DNA from: HGW-17 sp938004375
Lineage (GTDB): Bacteria > Myxococcota_A > Polyangia > HGW-17
NCBI GenBank assembly: GCA_036802685.1
Contig: DAIRVS010000004.1
Coordinates: 16,058 to 80,057, forward strand
DNA: 64,000 bases
Direction of reading: 5' to 3'
The position numbers and the translations under genes were made by a program. Under the pieces are notes generated by a model that was not told the DNA's origin, ran no database searches, and was given only the letters and a program-made list of their open reading frames with translations. Of the stretch, positions 45,495 through 54,410 are shown piece after piece. Position 1 is the stretch's first letter. Every line of letters starts with the position of its first letter.

Positions 45495-46532
45495 GTGCGC
45501 CGGTCCCTGCCGCTCCTGCTCCTGCTGATGTCCGCCTGCGACTGGTTCGGCGCCCGCCAGGAGAAGCCCGCCCCGGAGAAGCCCGTCCGTTTCTCCGAGG
45601 ATCCGGCCTACCTGGCCCTGGTCCGGGACAGCATGACCCGGGAACGCGGGCCGTGGGATCGCTACCTCTCGGCGGGGGGCAACCTGGTGCGGGACGGCCG
45701 CCGGTTCAAGGCTTACGTCTTCTTGCGCCAGGGAATCTCCATCCAGCAGATGCAGAGCGTGCTGGTTCTGGGGAAGACCGAGCTGGTCTCCGGGGAGTCG
45801 CCCGTGGCCGCGACCCGGGAGCTCGACGGCACCATGCACGAGCTGCACCTGGTCCGGCTCGGTCCGGTCTTCGACCAGCACTTGCTGTTCACCACCCTGG
45901 GGCGCCAGGTGTCGGGCTACCAGGTCATCACCAGCGTCTATTGGGACGTGCACGAGGTGCTGGGAGGACGCTGGGGGTTTCGCGAGGTGTGGAAGGTCTC
46001 CCACGTCTATGACCCGACGATCCCGGAGAGTTATTCGCCGCCGGACTTTCATTACTGGGATGTGGACGACGACGGCGTGCAGGAGATCGTCGTCACCAAC
46101 CCGTGGAAGGGGGCGCCGCCGCCCTGGCGGTACCGCTGGGCGGTCTTTCGGTGGCACCCACCCACCCGCCGCCTCATCCCGTTGCGGGGGCTGGCCCTGT
46201 TCCCCTTCCGTGACCAGGAGCCTGACTGGCTGGTATGGTCCGTCCTCGAGCAGCAGCGGATGCAGCAGACCGACGAGCTCGTCCGCGCCTTCGCCACGAC
46301 CCCCTCCTGCGACCCGTCTCCCGCGCTGCTGCAGGCGCTGGCCTATTTCCCCGGCCAGCCGGAGGGTGCCCCGGTGATTCTGCACCGCGACGAGCGGTCC
46401 TGCCGGCTCCAGGCGGACCTCGTCTCGGCCAAGGAGCGGATGCGCATGGAGGTGGAGTTGGTCGCGGACGTCACGCCGTTCATGACCCGGTGGCGGATCT
46501 GCCGCATCCAGTTGTTCCGGATCAGGCGTTGA
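45495..46532 (+). CDS. Lipoprotein of unknown function
   Basis: A 345-aa product starting at GTG 45495, with a signal LPLLLLLMSAC (Cys15). The body has beta strands and a calcium-loop-like segment (YWDVDDDGVQEIVVTNPW, about 186-203), as in the lipoprotein at 29590. No catalytic motif. It follows the zincin gene by 22 bases and ends in overlap with the convergent kinase gene by 11 bases. The last gene of the kinase-ASPIC-zincin unit. A longer in-frame start at 45363 would run through the upstream gene. Confidence 0.7.
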   Translation: MRRSLPLLLLLMSACDWFGARQEKPAPEKPVRFSEDPAYLALVRDSMTRERGPWDRYLSAGGNLVRDGRRFKAYVFLRQGISIQQMQSVLVLGKTELVSGESPVAATRELDGTMHELHLVRLGPVFDQHLLFTTLGRQVSGYQVITSVYWDVHEVLGGRWGFREVWKVSHVYDPTIPESYSPPDFHYWDVDDDGVQEIVVTNPWKGAPPPWRYRWAVFRWHPPTRRLIPLRGLALFPFRDQEPDWLVWSVLEQQRMQQTDELVRAFATTPSCDPSPALLQALAYFPGQPEGAPVILHRDERSCRLQADLVSAKERMRMEVELVADVTPFMTRWRICRIQLFRIRR

Positions 46533-47697
46533 AGTGCATCTCGGCGGCTGACGGACACAAGGTGCACACGATGCCCTGGATGATCTGATCCTGGACCACC
46601 GGGGAGATCCACAAATAGAGGGAGGTGCCCGAGACGGGGCAGGAGGTGATCCGCCCGGTCTCGAGGGCGTCCTCGAGGTTGCCCAGGATCTGAGGGGAGA
46701 AGAACGCCAGGGGGGTCACATGGAAGCGCTGGCCGATCAGGCCGTCCCCCAGCCACTTCCGGGCGGACTCGTTGACCCAGGTGACGACCATGCGGGTGTC
46801 CAGGAACAGCATGCCGAAGGGATGCTGGATGAAGGCGGCCTGCAGGTCGAAGGGCGGGGGAGGTCCGGGTTCGGGGACGCGGGCGGGGATGGGGCCGGAC
46901 TCCGCCTCCGGGGCGCCGTCGCTGCAGGCGAGATCCCCGAGGGTGAGCAGCCGGTCCCGCGGGGCGAAGGACAGCAGGCCGAACAGGAAGGCGGCCAGTT
47001 TGGGCGAGATCGTCCGGCGCTCCAGCGGGAGGTTCAGTTCGCCGGACTGGTGGAACACCGGCAGCACGCCGAACGTGAGCTCGTGCAGCAGCACGCCCAG
47101 CGCGAAGGCGTCGGCCCCGGCGTTGGGCATGCCGCCCGAGAAGATCTCGGGGGGCAGGTATTCGCGGGTGACGTTCATGGCGAGCCAGTCGTCGAGGCGC
47201 CGCATGGGCACGAAGTCCAACACCACCACCCAGGGATCCCGGGGACCCTTGGTGAGGAAGATGTTCTCCGGCTTGATGTCTCCGTGGAGCATGTTCCGGT
47301 CGTGGATGGTCCGCAGGCAGGAGGCGACCTGGGCGCCGACGGACCGGATGAAGAACTCGGACAGTTCCCGGTGTCCTGAGATGTGCCGCGCCAGGCTCTC
47401 CCCCTCCAGGAGGTCCATCACCCAGTAGGGCCCGAGCTCGGGGTCTTCCCCAAAGTCCAGGGTCCGGACCAGGTGCGGGTGCGTGAACTGCAGTCCGAAG
47501 CGGGCGCCGGCGAGGAAGTGCTGGACCTGGTCAGGCTGCAGCGGGCCCTCCTTGCGCAGGAGGATCTTCACGGCCACACTCCGGTGCTCGGCGGTGTCCT
47601 CGGCCTCGAACACGGCGGAGAGGCCGCCGGTCCCGGCCAGCCGGACGAGCCGGTACCGGTTCTGCAGGGTGCGGGGAATCTCGAAGATCGGGTTCAT
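46522..47697 (-). CDS. Ser/Thr protein kinase with altered DFG and C-terminal PAS-like domain
   Basis: A 391-aa protein. The Hanks-type kinase domain has the ATP loop AGTGGLSAVFEAED, the ATP-binding Lys44 (VAVKILL), catalytic D140 in LHGDIKPEN (His-Gly-Asp in place of HRD) and Mg-binding D161 in DFV (DFG has become DFV). The APE position reads PPE. Core acidic and Lys residues are kept, so weak activity or a regulatory pseudokinase are both possible. Residues ~285-385 look PAS-like (FIQHPFGMLFLDTRMVVTWVN, ALETGRITSCPVSG). No membrane helix. It overlaps the upstream membrane-protein gene by four bases. Confidence 0.85.
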   Translation of the reverse strand: MNPIFEIPRTLQNRYRLVRLAGTGGLSAVFEAEDTAEHRSVAVKILLRKEGPLQPDQVQHFLAGARFGLQFTHPHLVRTLDFGEDPELGPYWVMDLLEGESLARHISGHRELSEFFIRSVGAQVASCLRTIHDRNMLHGDIKPENIFLTKGPRDPWVVVLDFVPMRRLDDWLAMNVTREYLPPEIFSGGMPNAGADAFALGVLLHELTFGVLPVFHQSGELNLPLERRTISPKLAAFLFGLLSFAPRDRLLTLGDLACSDGAPEAESGPIPARVPEPGPPPPFDLQAAFIQHPFGMLFLDTRMVVTWVNESARKWLGDGLIGQRFHVTPLAFFSPQILGNLEDALETGRITSCPVSGTSLYLWISPVVQDQIIQGIVCTLCPSAAEMHFNA

Positions 47698-49466
47698 GGG
47701 AGCACCGTCCTCAGGGTCAACTGCCCCAGCCTATCCTTTTTTCGAAGACAACAATAGTGCGTTCTTGGGGTGCCCCTTCCCGGGGAGGAGAGGGGCAGCA
47801 CCAGACAGAACGTCACGTAGCCCGGGAAGGAGCGCTCCAACATCGCGCGGGTCCGCTCGGTGGGCGGTCCCCGCCCGATCCAGGCCACGTTGGGGTTGCA
47901 CAGGATGTCCGCGTCCAGGGCGCGGACATGGGACCAGGAGGCCTGCTTGAGGTGGCCCGGTTTGGAGAAGGATCCCGTCTTCACCTTCATCCGGGCGACC
48001 GTCGGGTCGGTCAGGCCGAAGGTGTCCACCACGCGTCCGACGCGGCTCTCGAAGGCGAGGGCGCCAGCGCCCCCGACGACCATGACGACGCGGCGGCGCA
48101 CGGCCTCGGGGATGAGCCGTCGCAGGGCTCGCCCCACCTGCTCCCGGTCCCGGGCGAAGTGCACCATGCCCGCTACGCTCTCCATCATGAATTGGGTGCG
48201 TTCGGAGGCCAGGGAGGCGCGGGAGAAGCGCCAGGAGGCGAGGCCGACGGTCGAGACGAACCCGGCGCACGCGAGGGTGGCCAGGGGCCAGGCGATCCGG
48301 GGCCGGCCGGTCTTCTCCGCGAGCCAGAGCGACCAGGCGGCGATCCCCGCGGCGAGGCACGTCAGGAAGAGGGGCCAGGCCGGCGCGAAGAACCGGAACT
48401 GGGCCATGAAATCCCCCCCCGAGCGCACGATGTGGATACCCAGCAGCAGGAACAGGCCCGCCGCCAGGACGAAGAGCCGGCGTGCGCCCGGGAGGCGCTC
48501 CCCGGTGCCGGGCAGGGCGATCCCCGCAAAGAGCGGGAGGGTCCAGTACAGGTGATAGGTGGTGAAGAAGGCGTGGGCGTAGGCGCGCCCGTGGCGGAAC
48601 AGGAAGCCGGGGTCGATCCCGGAGACCTTCGTGTGGTACGTCATGGGCAGCCACTGGCCGTAGATCAGGCGTCGCCAGAGGAAATGGGCGCCCACGATCC
48701 CGGAAAAGAGCAGCAGACCGGTCGCCGGGCGGGTCAGGGCCCGCAGGGAGAACCGTCCGGTCACGTTCGATCGTTCGTCCATCCAGGCGGCCAGCAAATG
48801 CCAGCCGAGCGCGGCCGCGCCGAGGAACACGCCCTCGGGGCGGGTGAGCGCGCAGGCGGCCCAAAGCAAGCCGGCCTTCCAGGATCGTCCCGCCGCGTGC
48901 GGTCGCCCGGCGGCCGTCGGGCGGCCTGCTTGCCAGGTGGCCAGGGTGGCCGCGGTCAGGAGTGCGGCGAAGAGCATGGTCTCCATGCCGGTGGAGACCC
49001 AGAAGGCGAACGGACCGAAGGTGACGGATGACAGCAGGACGCCGGAGACGAGGGTCAGGTGCAGGCCGCGCGCCGGCTCCGGGGCGAGCCGCCGGACGAG
49101 GCCGGCCAGGGAGACGAGGGTCCAGCCCGCGGCGAGGGCGGAGAGGACCCAGGCGGTGGCCGGCAGGGGGAAGGAGAGCCGGTGGGCGCCGGCCAGCAGG
49201 ACCACCCAGAGGAAGTTCGAGTACCCCTCCACCGCTTCGCCCGGGTTGTACTCGGGGACGCCGTGGCGGGCCAGGTTGACGGCGTACCGGAAGGAGATGT
49301 AGGCGTCGTCGCAGGTGAACCAGGTCAGGAAGGTGGTGTGGACCAGCAGCAGGGCGGCCGCGGCCGCCAGGAGGAGCCAAACCGGGAGGACCGCGTCGGT
49401 CCCGTCCGGGTGCGGGAGCCGTCCTCTCCAGATGGTGATGAACTCCCGGAGGTCTCTCAAGGTCAC
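47694..49466 (-). CDS. Polytopic membrane glycosyltransferase-like protein (GT39/GT-C type)
   Basis: A 590-aa protein with about ten hydrophobic helices and a C-terminal ~120-residue soluble region. The first loop contains TCDDAYISFRYAVNLARHG (about 48-66) with the Asp-Asp pair seen in GT-C glycosyltransferases that use polyprenyl-phosphate sugars, followed by the family-typical NPGEAVEGYSNFLW. A glycosyl or mannosyl transferase role at the periplasmic side is likely, the acceptor unknown. GTG 49466 overlaps the stop of the FHA-GGDEF gene (GTGA), and the kinase gene overlaps its own end. Confidence 0.78.
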   Translation of the reverse strand: MTLRDLREFITIWRGRLPHPDGTDAVLPVWLLLAAAAALLLVHTTFLTWFTCDDAYISFRYAVNLARHGVPEYNPGEAVEGYSNFLWVVLLAGAHRLSFPLPATAWVLSALAAGWTLVSLAGLVRRLAPEPARGLHLTLVSGVLLSSVTFGPFAFWVSTGMETMLFAALLTAATLATWQAGRPTAAGRPHAAGRSWKAGLLWAACALTRPEGVFLGAAALGWHLLAAWMDERSNVTGRFSLRALTRPATGLLLFSGIVGAHFLWRRLIYGQWLPMTYHTKVSGIDPGFLFRHGRAYAHAFFTTYHLYWTLPLFAGIALPGTGERLPGARRLFVLAAGLFLLLGIHIVRSGGDFMAQFRFFAPAWPLFLTCLAAGIAAWSLWLAEKTGRPRIAWPLATLACAGFVSTVGLASWRFSRASLASERTQFMMESVAGMVHFARDREQVGRALRRLIPEAVRRRVVMVVGGAGALAFESRVGRVVDTFGLTDPTVARMKVKTGSFSKPGHLKQASWSHVRALDADILCNPNVAWIGRGPPTERTRAMLERSFPGYVTFCLVLPLSSPGRGTPRTHYCCLRKKDRLGQLTLRTVLP

Positions 49467-50368
49467 TTGTTGTGGGAGCAGACCCGGTTGCGGCCGGAGT
49501 GTTTGGCTTCGTAGAGGGCGCGATCGGCGGCCTCCACCAGCTCCTGGGGAGAGCCGATCAGGGGATCGGGGAGGCTGGCGATCCCGATGCTGACGGTCAC
49601 GGTGAGGTGCTGTCCCTCGTACAGGAACGGCCGGTTGGCGATGTTCATGCGCAGCCGGTCGGCCAAAATGAGGGCGTTCTCATGTGGTATGCCGCGGGTG
49701 ATGAGGGCGAACTCCTCGCCGCCGTAACGGGCGAACACGTCCTCGGAGCGGATCGAACCCGTCACGCGGCGCGCCATTTCCACGAGCACGGCGTCCCCGC
49801 ACAGGTGCCCGTAGGTGTCGTTGAAGCGCTTGAAGTGGTCCAGGTCGAACATGAAGAGCGTGACAGGAAAATGGTGCCGCAGTGCGTAGGCGAACTCGGC
49901 TTCGAGCCGCTCGACGAAGTACCTCTTGTTGTAGGTCTTGGTCAGGCCGTCGCGGAGGGCGGACTCGAACATCTGGCGCTGGAAGTTTTCCTCGACGTTG
50001 TCGTGGTAGGTGAACTTGAGGATCGAGGTGGAGCCGACCTGGATCTTGTCGCCGTCGCGCAACAGGCGCCGAGTGACGCGCTCACTGTTGATGTAGGTGC
50101 CGTTGGTGCTGTTGAGGTCCTCGAGCATCACCTCGCCGCCGGGCAGCGCGATGAGCCGGCAGTGGGAGCGGCTGATCCCGTCGTCGATGAGCACAATCTG
50201 ATTGAGGTGGCCTCGGCCGATGACCATCTCCTCGTTGTCGATGCGGAACATCTGGCCGACGTTGCTGCCGGCGATGATGATCAGGCAGGCGTAGTTCTTC
50301 TTCTGAGGACTCTGCAGGTTTGTGATGTTGACGATCTTGGTGCTTTCGGAAATGTCTTCTCCGGACAC
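49463..50368 (-). CDS. FHA-domain diguanylate cyclase
   Basis: A 301-aa cytoplasmic protein. An FHA domain (VIGRGHLNQIVL...GISRSHCRLIAL...LEDLNSTNGTYIN, residues ~49-92) should read phosphothreonine. A GGDEF domain follows with the catalytic GGEEF (YGGEEFAL) and the substrate pocket FDLDHFKRFNDTYGH, so it should make cyclic di-GMP; no RxxD inhibitory site is evident five residues before GGEEF. The kinase downstream in the same operon could phosphorylate its FHA ligand. Overlaps the membrane-protein gene by four bases. Confidence 0.93.
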   Translation of the reverse strand: MSGEDISESTKIVNITNLQSPQKKNYACLIIIAGSNVGQMFRIDNEEMVIGRGHLNQIVLIDDGISRSHCRLIALPGGEVMLEDLNSTNGTYINSERVTRRLLRDGDKIQVGSTSILKFTYHDNVEENFQRQMFESALRDGLTKTYNKRYFVERLEAEFAYALRHHFPVTLFMFDLDHFKRFNDTYGHLCGDAVLVEMARRVTGSIRSEDVFARYGGEEFALITRGIPHENALILADRLRMNIANRPFLYEGQHLTVTVSIGIASLPDPLIGSPQELVEAADRALYEAKHSGRNRVCSHNK

Positions 50369-50676
50369 GAGGTCCTCCTGCGGTGGACGGAAAGGGGCTT
50401 AAACGCTTTCCGGTGGGCGAATCCTATTCCATTTTATTAGCATGTGCAAGCCCCGAACCGGCGGATCTCATCATTCGGCGTCCGCGGCCGATCCGGTTGA
50501 AGAGATCACCACGTCCGAGGGGTTTTTTAGCACGAGGTGGAGGATCTCCTGCGTCGCACGTTGGACCTCCAGGGCACCCGGAAATACAAATTATGCAATA
50601 ATATCAATTAGTTTCTTGATGACAGGGGTAATCCTCCTCCTGGGGGGGCGATTTCGTGGGGTACCCAAGAAATGTC
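50369..50676. other. Intergenic region upstream of the tRNA-tuf block
   Basis: No convincing gene is seen in this stretch. It has an AT-rich segment near 50585-50625 (aatacaaattatgcaataatatcaatt) that could act as an UP-type or regulator site, and a G-run at 50642-50648. The tRNA-tuf promoter follows at 50677. Confidence 0.6.
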
Positions 50677-50705
50677 TTGACAAGCGGGAGTCGCTTACTT
50701 ATAAA
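50677..50705 (+). promoter_or_regulatory. Strong sigma-70-type promoter for tRNA-tuf operon
   Basis: TTGACA (50677-50682), a 17-base spacer and TATAAA (50700-50705). Transcription would start near 50712, 30 bases before tRNA-Thr. Confidence 0.85.
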
Positions 50706-50741
50706 GCTGAGTCGCACGCTTTCGTGTGGACGCGGTCCCTC

Positions 50742-50814
50742 GCTGGCGTAGCTCAACCGGCAGAGCAGCTGATTTGTAATCAGCAGGTTGCGGGTTCAAG
50801 TCCCATCGCCAGCT
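50742..50814 (+). tRNA. tRNA-Thr (TGT)
   Basis: 73 nt. Acceptor GCTGGCG/CGCCAGC with discriminator T, anticodon loop TTTGTAA (TGT), T-loop GTTCAAGTC. CCA is not encoded. Confidence 0.97.
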
Positions 50815-50894
50815 CTGACCGCCACCTCAAATTCCCCGGGTTTGAGTGAAGCGGTTGCCGAGGAACGGAGGAAGTTCCGTTCCGCCTTGTTTTT

Positions 50895-50977
50895 GGTGGG
50901 GTTCCCGAGCGGTCAAAGGGAGCAGACTGTAAATCTGCCGCCGAACGGCTTCGGTGGTTCGAATCCACCCCCCACCA
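50895..50977 (+). tRNA. tRNA-Tyr (GTA)
   Basis: 83 nt with the long class II variable arm (CGCCGAACGGCTTCG region). Acceptor GGTGGGG/CCCCACC, discriminator A; anticodon loop CTGTAAA (GTA). CCA is not encoded. Confidence 0.97.
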
Positions 50978-51016
50978 CAGCCTTCCGTGACGCCGCGGTC
51001 TGGAAGGTGGGCGTTT

Positions 51017-51092
51017 GCGGGAATAGCTCAGTTGGCAGAGCATCAGCCTTCCAAGCTGAGGGTCGCGGGTTCGATTCCCGTTTCCCGCTCCA
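51017..51092 (+). tRNA. tRNA-Gly (TCC), CCA encoded
   Basis: 76 nt including encoded CCA. Acceptor GCGGGAA/TTCCCGC, discriminator T; anticodon loop CTTCCAA (TCC). Confidence 0.97.
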
Positions 51093-51109
51093 GTTCTCGC
51101 GCCGGCCAT

Positions 51110-51182
51110 GCCCACATAGCTCAGTCGGCAGAGCACCTCCTTGGTAAGGAGGAGGCCATCGGTTCAAATCCGATTGTGGGCT
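51110..51182 (+). tRNA. tRNA-Thr (GGT)
   Basis: 73 nt. Acceptor GCCCACA/TGTGGGC, discriminator T; anticodon stem CCTCC/GGAGG with loop TTGGTAA (GGT). CCA is not encoded. It is followed 54 bases later by tuf. Confidence 0.97.
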
Positions 51183-51236
51183 CAGACGGTCTTTTCAAGA
51201 ACCCGGCCTTTGGGCCATTTTTTGGAGGAGTTTGTA

Positions 51237-52433
<1,197 letters not shown>

Positions 52434-52444
52434 GAAGGTGTGCC

Positions 52445-52600
52445 ATGGGTAACCGCACGATGATCAATTTGGAATGCACCGAGTGCAAAAACCGGAACTA
52501 CACGACCACGAAGAACAAGCGGACTACCCCCGATAAGTTGGAGTTCAAAAAATATTGTCCCTTTGATCGGAAACACACGACCCATCGCGAGAGCAAGTAG
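52445..52600 (+). CDS. rpmG: Ribosomal protein bL33
   Basis: A 51-aa ribosomal protein of the large subunit: MINLECTECKNRNYTTTKNK and LEFKKYCPFDRKHTTH are standard bL33 signatures. CTEC is retained near residue 11, but only one of the second Cys pair remains (YCPF), so zinc binding is doubtful. GTG-type leader spacing is short: the ATG lies 11 bases after the tuf stop with AAGAAGG upstream. Confidence 0.95.
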   Translation: MGNRTMINLECTECKNRNYTTTKNKRTTPDKLEFKKYCPFDRKHTTHRESK

Positions 52601-52632
52601 TTCTTTCGTAAGGGTCGGGTGTGGTGAGTGTG

Positions 52633-52675
52633 CAACGGGCGGCGGGTGAGAGTCTTCTCACCCGCCGTTTCGTTG
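52633..52675 (+). terminator. Hairpin after rpmG
   Basis: CAACG-gg-CGGCGGGTGAGA-gtct-TCTCACCCGCCG-ttt-CGTTG, a 12-bp plus 5-bp stem followed by TCTTT. It probably terminates or attenuates the tuf-rpmG transcript before tRNA-Trp. Confidence 0.7.
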
Positions 52676-52712
52676 TCTTTCGGAGAGCTTGCACGGAGGA
52701 CCCCTTCCGTGT

Positions 52713-52788
<76 letters not shown>

Positions 52789-52819
52789 CTTTCTCGTGTC
52801 CTGCCTGTGAGGTTTTGAA

Positions 52820-53179
52820 ATGGGCGACAGAAAATACATTCATCTGGTTTTCCTGGTGCTGGTACTGGCCACCTCCTGGGTGGCGGTCAAGTCGATCGAC
52901 CTGGTGTGGTCCATGTTTGCCCGTCCGGACAAACTGTGGCCGGATCTGATCGGCCTGGGCATCGGTATCCTCGTGGTCGGCTTTTACTGGCTCAAGCAGG
53001 AGAGCTTCGACTGGGTGGGCGCCATCATCCACGAGCTCAAGCGCGTGACCTGGCCCACCAAACAGGAGACCTCCAGCGCGACCATCGTGGTGATCGTCAC
53101 GGTGATCATCGCTGCCTTCCTCATGGGTATCTTCGACTGGTTCTGGGCTTTCGTGACGGATTACATCCTGTCCGCGTAG
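52820..53179 (+). CDS. secE: Preprotein translocase subunit SecE
   Basis: A 119-aa membrane protein of the Sec translocon. Three helices are predicted (residues ~8-24, 41-57 and ~88-110), as in E. coli SecE rather than the single-helix form. The conserved amphipathic segment before the last helix is ELKRVTWPTKQET. ATG 52820 follows a GAGG site after tRNA-Trp. nusG starts 13 bases after the stop. Confidence 0.95.
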   Translation: MGDRKYIHLVFLVLVLATSWVAVKSIDLVWSMFARPDKLWPDLIGLGIGILVVGFYWLKQESFDWVGAIIHELKRVTWPTKQETSSATIVVIVTVIIAAFLMGIFDWFWAFVTDYILSA

Positions 53180-53192
53180 GAAGAGGCGTGTC

Positions 53193-53720
53193 ATGGCGAT
53201 GAAATGGTACGTGGTTCACACTTACGCCCAGGCGGAAGAAGCCGTGAAGGCGTCGTTGGAGGAACGGTACAACGCCGCGAAGAAAGCCCATCTCTTCGGC
53301 GAGATCCTGATCCCCATCGAGCGCGTCATCGACATGAAGAACGGCGAGAAGCGCACCTCGACGCGCAAGTTCTTCAACGGTTACATCTTCGTCCAGATGG
53401 AGATGTGCGAGGAGGCCTGGCACCTGGTCAAGGACACCCCCAAGGTGACCGGCTTCCTCGGCGGATCCAACCCGACCCCGCTCCCGGAGCGCGAGATCGA
53501 CGCCGTGCGGGCCCAGGTCCATGAGGGTACCACCAAGCCCAAGCCGAAGATCCAGTTTGCCGACGGCGAGCGCGTCCGGGTGATCGACGGCCCCTTCAAC
53601 AACTTCCAGGGCATCATCGAAGAGGTGAAGCCCGAGAAACAGAAACTCAAGGTCCTGGTCACGATCTTCGGCCGCGCCACCCCGGTGGAGCTGGACTTCA
53701 CCCAGGTCGAGAAGAATTGA
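53193..53720 (+). CDS. nusG: Transcription termination/antitermination protein NusG
   Basis: A 175-aa protein with the NGN domain (MKWYVVHTYAQAEEAVKASL, FNGYIFVQM, KVTGFLGG) and a C-terminal KOW domain (VRVIDGPFNNFQGIIEEV). NusG binds RNA polymerase and links it to Rho or the ribosome. The start is taken at ATG 53193; a second ATG two codons later is also usable. The rplK promoter and leader lie downstream. Confidence 0.97.
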   Translation: MAMKWYVVHTYAQAEEAVKASLEERYNAAKKAHLFGEILIPIERVIDMKNGEKRTSTRKFFNGYIFVQMEMCEEAWHLVKDTPKVTGFLGGSNPTPLPEREIDAVRAQVHEGTTKPKPKIQFADGERVRVIDGPFNNFQGIIEEVKPEKQKLKVLVTIFGRATPVELDFTQVEKN

Positions 53721-53788
53721 CGGATCCCAAGGGATCCGGCCGGCATCCGGCTGGATCCGCAGGATCTGCTGGAACCTGCATAAACAGC

Positions 53789-53817
53789 TTGAATTTTGGA
53801 TCGTTTTGTTGTAAAAA
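53789..53817 (+). promoter_or_regulatory. Possible promoter for rplK operon
   Basis: TTGAAT (53789-53794), a 17-base spacer and TAAAAA (53812-53817) just upstream of the rplK leader structure at 53825. Confidence 0.5.
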
Positions 53818-53824
53818 CCCCACC

Positions 53825-53868
53825 GGCGCGTTGAGGGCGCCAGGTGAGGATTTGAGATTTTCTCAATC
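53825..53868 (+). promoter_or_regulatory. Candidate L1-binding leader site before rplK
   Basis: Stem GGCGC (53825-53829)/GCGCC (53837-53841), directly followed by AGGTGAGGATTTGAG (53842-53856) and a small hairpin TTGAG-attt-tCTCAA. The unpaired AGGTGAGG-TTTGA resembles the L1 site of 23S rRNA (AGGUGGGAGGCUUUGA in E. coli). It also shares GGCGCC/GCGCC plus AGGTG-R-G with the leader of rplA. Confidence 0.55.
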
Positions 53869-53905
53869 ATTTTAACAGGTTACGATTGGTGAGATTGGTG
53901 ATCCC

Positions 53906-54328
53906 ATGAAAAAACTGACGGGTCAGATCAAGTTGCAGTTACCGGCCGGAAAGGCGACCCCCGCCCCCCCCGTGGGACCGGCCCTGGGCCAGCACGGCGT
54001 GAACATCATGGAGTTCTGCAAGCAGTTCAACGCTAAGACGCAGAAGGAAGACGGGATGATCATTCCCGTGGTGATCTCCGTGTTCTCGGATCGCTCCTTC
54101 ACCTTCATCCTCAAGACCCCCCCGGCGTCGATCCTGCTGCTCAAGGCCATCGGCGCGAAGGGCGGATCCGGTGAGCCCAACAAGAAGAAGATCGGCAAGG
54201 TCACCTGGAAGCAGATCCAGGACATCGCCGCCCTGAAGCTGCCCGATCTCAACACCACGGACCTGCAGGCCGCCATGCGCACCGTCGCCGGCACGGCCAA
54301 GTCCATGGGGATCGACGTGGTCGACTGA
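53906..54328 (+). CDS. rplK: Ribosomal protein uL11
   Basis: A 140-aa large-subunit protein of the GTPase-associated centre. Core family segments are visible: IKLQLPAGKATPAPPVGPAL (N-terminal, thiostrepton region), GQHGVNIMEFCKQFNAKT, and C-terminal KIGKVTWKQIQDIAALKLPDLN with AAMRTVAGTAKSMGIDV. Length is standard. It is preceded by a probable L1 autoregulatory site and followed by rplA. Confidence 0.98.
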   Translation: MKKLTGQIKLQLPAGKATPAPPVGPALGQHGVNIMEFCKQFNAKTQKEDGMIIPVVISVFSDRSFTFILKTPPASILLLKAIGAKGGSGEPNKKKIGKVTWKQIQDIAALKLPDLNTTDLQAAMRTVAGTAKSMGIDVVD

Positions 54329-54336
54329 CGGCATTT

Positions 54337-54389
54337 CTCACATACCACCTGTGAGTAGAGGCGCCCGAGGCGCCAGGTGGGAGGCTGAT
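54337..54389 (+). promoter_or_regulatory. Candidate L1-binding leader site before rplA
   Basis: Hairpin CTCACA-taccacc-TGTGAG (54337-54355), then GGCGCC-CGA-GGCGCC (54360-54374) immediately followed by AGGTGGGAGGCTGAT (54375-54389). The last segment matches the L1 contact region of 23S rRNA (AGGUGGGAGGCUUUGA in E. coli) over its first 11 bases. The next ATG is at 54411. Confidence 0.7.
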
Positions 54390-54410
54390 CATGGCCGAAA
54401 AGGAGGATTT

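Noticed and set aside
50742..51182. Possible integrative element attachment site in the tRNA cluster
   Set aside because: No integrase, no duplicated tRNA 3' end and no change of gene content; the block is the conserved tRNA-tuf arrangement.
51141..51236. Longer EF-Tu start at 51141
   Set aside because: It lies within tRNA-Thr; ATG 51237 gives the standard EF-Tu N-terminus with a good ribosome site.
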